The notes beneath the pieces were generated by a model. That model was given only the letters and a program-made list of their open reading frames with translations, had not been told where the DNA came from and searched no databases. This document shows, piece by piece, positions 58,922 through 64,000 of a stretch of DNA of 64,000 bases. Each line of letters starts with the position of its first letter. Position 1 is the first letter of the stretch. The DNA is from Paenibacillus melissococcoides (GTDB lineage Bacteria; Bacillota; Bacilli; Paenibacillales; Paenibacillaceae), in assembly GCA_944800085.1 (NCBI GenBank), contig CALYLO010000004.1, positions 310,001 through 374,000 on the forward strand, written 5' to 3'. A program made the position numbers and the translations under genes.

Positions 58922-59155
58922 ATGGAAATCCAAAACGAGGAGCAGTATCAGGAGACGCTGGAACGCATTCTAAAGGGCGCTGAAATGATAGAGCACCCAT
59001 TGACTACGCCCGAGAATCGCAAGAAATACATGCAATTATACGATTCGTTATGTTTGGCAGTACGAAAATACCATGCCCGCGAGTATTCATCAAAATTCCC
59101 GTATATGCGAAAGGGATACGAGGAATGCGGGCTATTAGGAGGAGAGCCAAGATGA
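58922..59155 (+). CDS. Hypothetical phage protein
   Basis: 77 aa, helical and charged (MEIQNEEQYQETLERILKG). Starts 1 nt after the helicase stop. Not recognised. Confidence 0.6.
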   Translation: MEIQNEEQYQETLERILKGAEMIEHPLTTPENRKKYMQLYDSLCLAVRKYHAREYSSKFPYMRKGYEECGLLGGEPR

Positions 59156-59592
59156 ATAAATCAGCATATGCACATTGCATGTTGTCAGGTCTACAAGAGC
59201 TTTTAGAACACCTCGAGACGAGTTCTTGTAAACACGGGCTGCCAATCAAGGCTGACTGTTACGTATGCGGGCTTGAGGCGGAAGTTGTGCGACTACGAGA
59301 AGCAGTTTACACAACCTACCCGGCCATGATAACGGATCGTGATGTTGCGCTTCGCGAATCGCACAATGAAATTAGACGCCTGAGAGAAGAGCGTTTCGAA
59401 TATGAAAAGCTTGCTGCCCACTATCAATTCTTATTATCTGAGGCATTACGTGAACTTGAATGGTACGCTGATTCAGTTAATTGGATCCAAGGGAAGTTTG
59501 AAGGGAACGAATTTATATCTGCTTTGAAAGAAGATGCTGGTTCACGAGCGATCAGGGCCATAGACCGCATACAGGAGGAGATGGGGAAATGA
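59152..59592 (+). CDS. Hypothetical coiled-coil phage protein
   Basis: 146 aa. CKHGLPIKADCYVCGLEAEV holds a Cys/His group; the rest is coiled coil. GGAGAG lies 5 nt before 59152; ATGA overlap on both sides. Confidence 0.6.
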   Translation: MNKSAYAHCMLSGLQELLEHLETSSCKHGLPIKADCYVCGLEAEVVRLREAVYTTYPAMITDRDVALRESHNEIRRLREERFEYEKLAAHYQFLLSEALRELEWYADSVNWIQGKFEGNEFISALKEDAGSRAIRAIDRIQEEMGK

Positions 59593-60269
59593 GTTACTAT
59601 GATGATTTTTACTATGAACCATCGGAATTCGAGCAGCAGATCGAATCGTTAAAGGAATCGCTGGTAAACGCCGTCAAGGATGAATATAAGGCGGAAATGG
59701 AACGGTTGCGGAAAGAGAATGCGGAACTGCAAGTGGTAAAGCAAAACTTCGAAATAATCAAGTCTGAATATCGAAAAAAAGAATTGGAACTTGAACAGAA
59801 AAAGAAAAGCATTCTTCGTGAGGTGCGGAACGAACGACTTAGCAAGCTGATGGAAGGTATGTCGATGGACATGTACACGGTCAATTGGGAATACGTTCAA
59901 GGTGAAAAGTGCCAGAATTGTGATGCATACAGACGTATCTACTTTAAAAGTCCGCAAGGTAATCCCCTTTCAGAAGACTGCTTGTGTAAGAAAGCGAAAC
60001 TAGTATATACGCCAGGTATGGCAGTGTGCTACGAATTTAAAGTCCAAACCTGGGGTGACTGTAATGGATTGGTGCTCCGTTACGTGTGCCAAGCCAACAA
60101 GCACGAAGACATTATGAGCTTTTCAGGAAGGACCATTTCATATGTGACTAGCGAAACAACTTCCAACGACTATGAAAAAATGGACACGTACAAAGCTCTG
60201 TTCAAAACAGTTGAAGAATGCCAGGCATACTGCGATTGGCTGAATGCCAAGGAGGCTGGGGACTCATGA
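59589..60269 (+). CDS. Hypothetical coiled-coil/zinc phage protein
   Basis: 226 aa. Residues 10-90 form a coiled coil; then CQNCDAYRR and CLCKKAKLV give a possible metal site, and a beta-rich C-terminal half. Not recognised. Overlaps the ASCH gene by ATGA. Confidence 0.6.
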   Translation: MSYYDDFYYEPSEFEQQIESLKESLVNAVKDEYKAEMERLRKENAELQVVKQNFEIIKSEYRKKELELEQKKKSILREVRNERLSKLMEGMSMDMYTVNWEYVQGEKCQNCDAYRRIYFKSPQGNPLSEDCLCKKAKLVYTPGMAVCYEFKVQTWGDCNGLVLRYVCQANKHEDIMSFSGRTISYVTSETTSNDYEKMDTYKALFKTVEECQAYCDWLNAKEAGDS

Positions 60270-60730
60270 AAGCTATAACAATCATTCAGCCATGGGCGAC
60301 GCTGATCGCCCTTGGAGCGAAACAATTTGAGACACGCAGCTGGGCGACAAAGCACCGCGGTGACCTTGCTATCCATGCCGGCAAGCAGATCGACCGTGAA
60401 GCCTGCGAGCAGGAGCCTTTTCGAAGCGTGCTTGCCCGCCACGGATATACGGCGGACAACCTGCCGACCGGGGCGGTGGTGGCGGTATGTCGGATTGTTG
60501 ACTGCTGGGAAGTCAGTCGCTGTCTGCGAGGAGACGTAGTGCTTGAAAAAGATGGTGGAAACACGATGCGAGAAGACCCAATTGGTAAGCAAGAGGAGGC
60601 ATTTGGCTGGTACGACGACGGACGATACGCTTGGGACTTGATACAAATCCGCCAACTGCCGAAGCCAATCCCAGCCAAGGGACAACAAGGGCTGTGGAAT
60701 TGGAGTTATGAACGAAATGAAAATTGTTAA
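60266..60730 (+). CDS. ASCH-domain protein
   Basis: 154 aa. MKAITIIQPWATLIALGAKQ and ETRSWATKHRGDLAIHAGK are the ASCH/PUA-like signature, followed by GAVVAVCRIVDCWEV. ASCH proteins bind or process RNA or modified nucleosides. In phages the role is not fixed. Confidence 0.88.
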   Translation: MKAITIIQPWATLIALGAKQFETRSWATKHRGDLAIHAGKQIDREACEQEPFRSVLARHGYTADNLPTGAVVAVCRIVDCWEVSRCLRGDVVLEKDGGNTMREDPIGKQEEAFGWYDDGRYAWDLIQIRQLPKPIPAKGQQGLWNWSYERNENC

Positions 60731-60920
60731 AGCCAGTGGGCTCGACGGTTGGAACATGTCCGTGAGTATGCTTTTCGGTCGAAGTCCTAAGTTTGATATA
60801 CGATGCGGGAATTGTAAAAGGTGGTTCTCTCGTCGCTTTAATCTCGATGACTTTCCGGATCCAGTTGCAAAATGCCCGCATTGTAAAGCAATGAATGTGG
60901 TGCCCATTAAGTATGAATAA
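60708..60920 (+). CDS. Small zinc-ribbon protein
   Basis: 70 aa. CGNCKRWFSRRFN and CPHCKAMNVV form a zinc ribbon. It overlaps the ASCH gene by 23 nt. The ATG at 60717 is an alternative start. Confidence 0.7.
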   Translation: MNEMKIVKASGLDGWNMSVSMLFGRSPKFDIRCGNCKRWFSRRFNLDDFPDPVAKCPHCKAMNVVPIKYE

Positions 60921-60935
60921 GGAGGACGCAGAGTC

Positions 60936-61118
60936 ATGGAAAATCCTCTTCATGAAATCATGATGATTTCGCATTTGCTGCCTGAAAAAGTCCTCAAAGA
61001 CATAAATCAACGTATTGGCGATTGGCTGGCAATGGGCGGTGATGAATCGGATCCATACATTAAGCAGCAGTTAAGGTTTGCAAGAAGATTTGTGCAATCA
61101 GGAGGTACAGGGGAATGA
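60936..61118 (+). CDS. DUF6877-like protein
   Basis: 60 aa. LLPEKVLKDINQRIGDWLAMGG is the DUF6877 pattern in Firmicute phages. Good ribosome site AAGGAGG. Role unknown. Confidence 0.75.
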   Translation: MENPLHEIMMISHLLPEKVLKDINQRIGDWLAMGGDESDPYIKQQLRFARRFVQSGGTGE

Positions 61119-61537
61119 AATACATCGTAGTGGCGCTGCCGGTTGTTGATTACCCGGTGAAAGGATACGGCCCAATTGAACAACGGTCACAGCTATATTT
61201 TGAAATCGAAAGACTTAGCTATGAGGCCGAGTCAAAGGATATGGAAGTCTCTCGCCTCCTGGAGAAATATTATGACGTTGGGCAGGCGATCGCCGGTTTG
61301 ATACGCAGCAGGGCAAAGGAAACGCTCGCCGGACAATCTGTTGATAAGGTGGCCTTCCACGTCTTCGAAAGAGTGAATACCGACCACCTGAAGAAAATGG
61401 AGAGATACGCGGAGGAACGCGGATGGGCCATTCTTTCCGGGAAACGTGATTCAGAAACAAGGAAAATTGACAACGGTCATTGCGGGAGGGCAATCCATCC
61501 ATTAAGCCATAACAACACACATTCCCTTATTAAATAG
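61115..61537 (+). CDS. Hypothetical phage protein
   Basis: 140 aa (MKYIVVALPVVDYPVKGYG). Helical middle; low-complexity tail rich in His and Asn. ATGA overlap with the DUF6877-like gene. Not recognised. Confidence 0.6.
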   Translation: MKYIVVALPVVDYPVKGYGPIEQRSQLYFEIERLSYEAESKDMEVSRLLEKYYDVGQAIAGLIRSRAKETLAGQSVDKVAFHVFERVNTDHLKKMERYAEERGWAILSGKRDSETRKIDNGHCGRAIHPLSHNNTHSLIK

Positions 61538-61568
61538 TAAGGAAAATCGGACAAAACGGGGTGATTGC

Positions 61569-61868
61569 ATGGGATACACTCGAACGGAGATGGAGACGAC
61601 ATGCGTCTACTCTCATGACACCGGAAAATGGATCGTCTACACATGCGTTCCGGGGCATATCAAGCGGTTGAACAAGATTGCCGGCGAGCCGACATGGAAA
61701 GAGGAAGAAGTGTCCTCGAACGGAGAAATGCGCATCATCGCCGCGAAGTGGGAACTGGACAGCAAGCAGGTGCGTTTCGCAGCGCCGAACAGCCGGCAGA
61801 TGACGGAAGAACAGAAGGCGGCGGCAGCCGAACGCATGCGGCAGCTGCACGCGGAAGGGAGACTGTGA
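61569..61868 (+). CDS. Hypothetical phage protein
   Basis: 99 aa. Compact beta part (CVYSHDTGKWIVYTCVPGHI) and a helical tail (EEQKAAAAERMRQLHAEG). Coupled to the resolvase gene by a TGATG overlap. Confidence 0.65.
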   Translation: MGYTRTEMETTCVYSHDTGKWIVYTCVPGHIKRLNKIAGEPTWKEEEVSSNGEMRIIAAKWELDSKQVRFAAPNSRQMTEEQKAAAAERMRQLHAEGRL

Positions 61869-62440
61869 TGCGGTTCGTGGGAATCGATCCCGCAACGCGA
61901 ACGGGGTTTGTAGCACTCGATCCATCAGGCAGCGTGTTGAAGGCAAAGGAGATAACCGGTTCCGGGTCAACATCCGTCAGAAAGATTCGATCCCTTGCAA
62001 ATGAGATATATCTACATCTTGGCTCGCAAGATGAGGTATGCATCGAAGGATTCGCCCTCGATGCCAGGGATACGAACAAGGTATCCAGCGGGAACGGATG
62101 GGCTGCGCGGATGGCTGTTGACCGGGCAGGACTGAAATACATCGAGGCTACGCCAGGTCAGCTCAAGAAATTCGTCAATGTATCAAACTGGATTGGCGAA
62201 AAAGGAAGCAAGAAGCGGCTGGATGGTAAAACGGTTAAGAAACTTGTCATCGCATCCGTTCATGAACATTGGGGCTTCGATGCAGTTACTGACAATATCG
62301 CTGATGCCTTTGTTCTAGCGAAGATCGCTCAGGCTATTTACAAGGTCAAGAATGGTTATCCGATTGAGAATTATCCGGTCTATCAGCAGGAAGTAATCAT
62401 GTCTATTCTTCATCCAGAAAAGAAAAAGAAACGCGCATAA
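61868..62440 (+). CDS. RuvC-like Holliday-junction resolvase
   Basis: 190 aa. First acidic site FVGIDPATRTGFVALD, then EVCIEGFALD (Glu) and the C-terminal DNIADAFVLAKI (Asp pair), an RNase-H fold like RuvC. It should resolve branched DNA before packaging. Confidence 0.85.
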   Translation: MRFVGIDPATRTGFVALDPSGSVLKAKEITGSGSTSVRKIRSLANEIYLHLGSQDEVCIEGFALDARDTNKVSSGNGWAARMAVDRAGLKYIEATPGQLKKFVNVSNWIGEKGSKKRLDGKTVKKLVIASVHEHWGFDAVTDNIADAFVLAKIAQAIYKVKNGYPIENYPVYQQEVIMSILHPEKKKKRA

Positions 62441-62452
62441 GTCGGTTAAATG

Positions 62453-62482
62453 CATCCGGCTGCGGCACTCTGCGGCCGGATG
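62453..62482 (+). terminator. Hairpin after the resolvase gene
   Basis: CATCCGGC (62453-62460) pairs with GCCGGATG (62475-62482) with further pairing inside. No U-tract, so possibly an mRNA processing or stability element. Confidence 0.4.
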
Positions 62483-62518
62483 ATCGAACATACGATCTTA
62501 TTCTGAGGGGTGAGCACG

Positions 62519-63088
62519 ATGAACGAAGCATTATTTAGCAGCAAGCGGGACGATTGGGGAACGCCACTATGGCTGTATGCCCAGCTCAATGAAGCATTTC
62601 GCTTCACCGTGGATGTCTGTGCAAATGCCGGCAACCACAAGCACCCGAACTATTTCGACATAGATGCGGATGGCCTGGCCCAGCCCTGGGAGGGGGTCTG
62701 CTGGATGAACCCGCCGTATGGCCGAGCGGTAGCAGCTTGGATGAATAAGGCGGCGAAGGAAGCACAGAACGGCGCGACAGTGGTCGGCCTGGTGGCGGCC
62801 CGGACGGATACGAGGTGGTTCCAGGACTTCGCGACATTAGGACACATCTTTTTCCTGAAAGGTCGGCTGACGTTTGAGGGTGCAGTAGACCCGGCTCCAT
62901 TTCCAAGCGCGATCATCGTTTGGTATCCGGGCTGTACAATACGGGAAACAAACTACGTTCCAGCATCACCACAAGGAATAGACCTCATTTGTTCAATGTA
63001 TCGATTTCTATCTTGGAGGAAGAGCCATGGATCAAAAGGCAATGAAAACGGCGATAGAGGGAGTCTTCAAAACATACAGGTTCCATAA
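62519..63088 (+). CDS. Phage N6-adenine methyltransferase (Dam type)
   Basis: 189 aa. WGTPLWLYAQLNEAFRFTVDV and the catalytic CWMNPPYGRAVAAW (NPPY) motif are typical of the phage Dam family (PF05869). It would methylate adenines in phage DNA, giving protection or marking. GAGGGG lies 8 nt before 62519. Its end overlaps ArpU. Confidence 0.88.
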   Translation: MNEALFSSKRDDWGTPLWLYAQLNEAFRFTVDVCANAGNHKHPNYFDIDADGLAQPWEGVCWMNPPYGRAVAAWMNKAAKEAQNGATVVGLVAARTDTRWFQDFATLGHIFFLKGRLTFEGAVDPAPFPSAIIVWYPGCTIRETNYVPASPQGIDLICSMYRFLSWRKSHGSKGNENGDRGSLQNIQVP

Positions 63089-63365
63089 CTTCATAAACAA
63101 AATCAACCTGGCCGAGACTCCGGAAGAGGCCCGCTGGTGTCAAGCCATTGATGATGTGGTCTCGAACCTCGACCCGGACGAGCAGTTGCTCATTCGTGAG
63201 CGATACATGAAGCGGGAAAGGATCACCGATTTGCAAGTCTATTCATTCACGTTCGATCCGTCGATCAGCGCGGTTACGTACATGAAGATTCGAAGCCGGG
63301 CCTTTGAGAAGCTGCTGCAGGCGTTCTCCATGTTGGGCCTGCTTTCTGGGGAGGGGACGAAGTGA
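63027..63365 (+). CDS. ArpU-family late regulator
   Basis: 112 aa. DPDEQLLIRERYMKRERITD is the sigma-like signature of ArpU regulators that switch on late genes in Gram-positive phages. TTGGAGG lies 8 nt upstream. In the circular map it would be just before the terminase region. Coupled (GTGA overlap) to the next gene. Confidence 0.85.
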   Translation: MDQKAMKTAIEGVFKTYRFHNFINKINLAETPEEARWCQAIDDVVSNLDPDEQLLIRERYMKRERITDLQVYSFTFDPSISAVTYMKIRSRAFEKLLQAFSMLGLLSGEGTK

Positions 63366-64000
63366 GCCAGACAAGAAACGTCATGAACATCTCCTTCGGG
63401 AAAGACAGCACGGCCATGTGGTTATATGCGCTTGAGCAAGGCGTGGAGATTATGCCCGTATTTTGCGACACGGGTAACGAGCACCCACTGACTTATGAAT
63501 ACGGCGAGTACCTTGAAAAGCAACTCGGGCCCATTCGGTGGATCAAAGCTGATTTCTCGGAGCAAATCGCACGAAAGCGTGAATATGTACAAAAGCATTG
63601 GCCCCAAAAGCTTACTGTCGACGTCCCCGGACACTGGTACTATATCGGACCAGTGGGAGAGCGAGAGGCTGCTGAAGAGCCCCCGGAAAAACCGGATGAT
63701 CCGAGTCAGCAAATAGAGATTGGTCACTGGAGATGGTACCCAGAGCAAAAAGGCATGTCGGACAAGGAAGCGGCAAAAGTGGTCGAAACAGCGCTAAGCG
63801 TGCTGCATCCAACCGGAATTCCATTTTTGGACTTGTGCCTTTGGAAAGGCCGTTTTCCGTCAACGCGGCGCCGATTTTGTACCGTCGAATTAAAGGTAAG
63901 GCCGACAGAACAGCAAGTATACTTTCCGTTGCTGGAGGCCGGGCATAAGGTCGTGAGTTGGCAAGGAGTGAGAGCGCAGGAAAGCACGGCCCGAGCAAAG
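63362..64000 (+). CDS. PAPS-reductase-like (PP-loop) protein, 3' end outside window
   Basis: At least 213 aa from GTG, no stop before the window end. The SFGKDSTAMWLYALEQGVEI motif is the PP-loop of PAPS-reductase/DndC-like ATP pyrophosphatases, and VFCDTGNEHPLTYEY follows as in that family. FCTVELKVRP is the family block with the conserved cysteine. Possible role in sulphur or base modification of nucleic acid, or another adenylation reaction. Confidence 0.85.
   Translation, partial: MSQTRNVMNISFGKDSTAMWLYALEQGVEIMPVFCDTGNEHPLTYEYGEYLEKQLGPIRWIKADFSEQIARKREYVQKHWPQKLTVDVPGHWYYIGPVGEREAAEEPPEKPDDPSQQIEIGHWRWYPEQKGMSDKEAAKVVETALSVLHPTGIPFLDLCLWKGRFPSTRRRFCTVELKVRPTEQQVYFPLLEAGHKVVSWQGVRAQESTARAK

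Larger units (their letters stand above)
13957..64000. mobile_element. Prophage of a contractile-tailed temperate phage, right end outside window
   Basis: From the junction to the end of the window nearly all genes are of phage type: large serine integrase, lambda-like head genes, P2-like contractile tail, lysis genes, lysogeny switch, recombination, replication and late-regulator genes. At least 50 kb is present. The gene order places the integrase and accessory genes just left of the terminase, and the late regulator ArpU near the right, so the attachment site falls between the late regulator and the packaging genes of the circular map. Broken recT, dnaB and an IS110 element hint that it may not be fully functional. 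Confidence 0.95.

Overview
The window looks like a chromosome segment of a low-to-mid GC Gram-positive spore-former, most likely Paenibacillus or a close relative. The signs are strong GGAGG-type ribosome sites, Gram-positive tRNAs and promoters, a Fur-controlled feo operon, a GAAC-N4-GTTC LexA box, an SLH domain on the phage endolysin, and a SprA-type large serine recombinase. This assignment is inferred from gene content; no database search was made.

Host part (1 to about 13,956): degenerate short tandem repeats; an IS4-family insertion sequence (313-1816); an EamA-type permease divergent from a LysR regulator with a palindromic operator between them; a feoA-feoB-Cys-rich membrane protein operon behind a near-consensus Fur box; an HMG-CoA-lyase-like aldolase; a YbjQ-family protein and a small membrane protein; a LacI-type regulator; a NarL-type two-component pair; tRNA-Pro(TGG) and tRNA-Gly(CCC); a 5'-truncated VOC-family remnant; and the 3' part of a GDP-mannose 4,6-dehydratase-like gene whose 5' part is missing.

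Prophage part (about 13,957 to beyond 64,000): the dehydratase gene is cut exactly where a 544-aa large serine recombinase gene ends. From there on nearly everything is phage. Left accessory zone: recombinase, an Acb2/Tad1-type cyclic-nucleotide sponge, a two-TM coiled-coil protein, a hicB remnant, an iteron-like AT-rich region and a frameshifted IS110 transposase. Late operon (19.0-42.1 kb, all + strand): lambda-like head genes (terminase, portal, ClpP-type protease, decoration protein, capsid E, neck proteins), then a P2-like contractile tail (sheath, tube, tail chaperone with a -1 frameshift site, tape measure, X, D, V, U, W, J, I, fibre), then holin, an HNH-type protein and an amidase-SLH endolysin. 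So it is a myovirus.

Accessory zone (42.2-48.7 kb): a secreted Hint-domain toxin with candidate immunity gene, a DUF3800 protein, an SOS-box-controlled YolD-type operon, a string of eight tiny minus-strand genes under a consensus promoter that is divergent from an HTH regulator, and a lipoprotein. Lysogeny and early region (48.8-64 kb): ImmA-type protease and CI-type repressor facing Cro-like regulators, antirepressor-like protein, AbrB-like protein, SbcC-like ATPase, RecT (in-frame stop), metallo-beta-lactamase-fold protein, DnaD-like replication protein, DnaB helicase (one-base frameshift), many small proteins, RuvC-like resolvase, Dam-type methylase, ArpU late regulator and a PAPS-reductase-like protein running off the end.

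The genes fit one temperate phage. It lies inside a sugar-nucleotide gene with a SprA-like enzyme, as SPbeta lies inside spsM in Bacillus subtilis. It carries lysogenic-conversion and counter-defence cargo, and its replication genes show possible decay. The right end, the other attachment site and the missing half of the dehydratase gene are outside the window.
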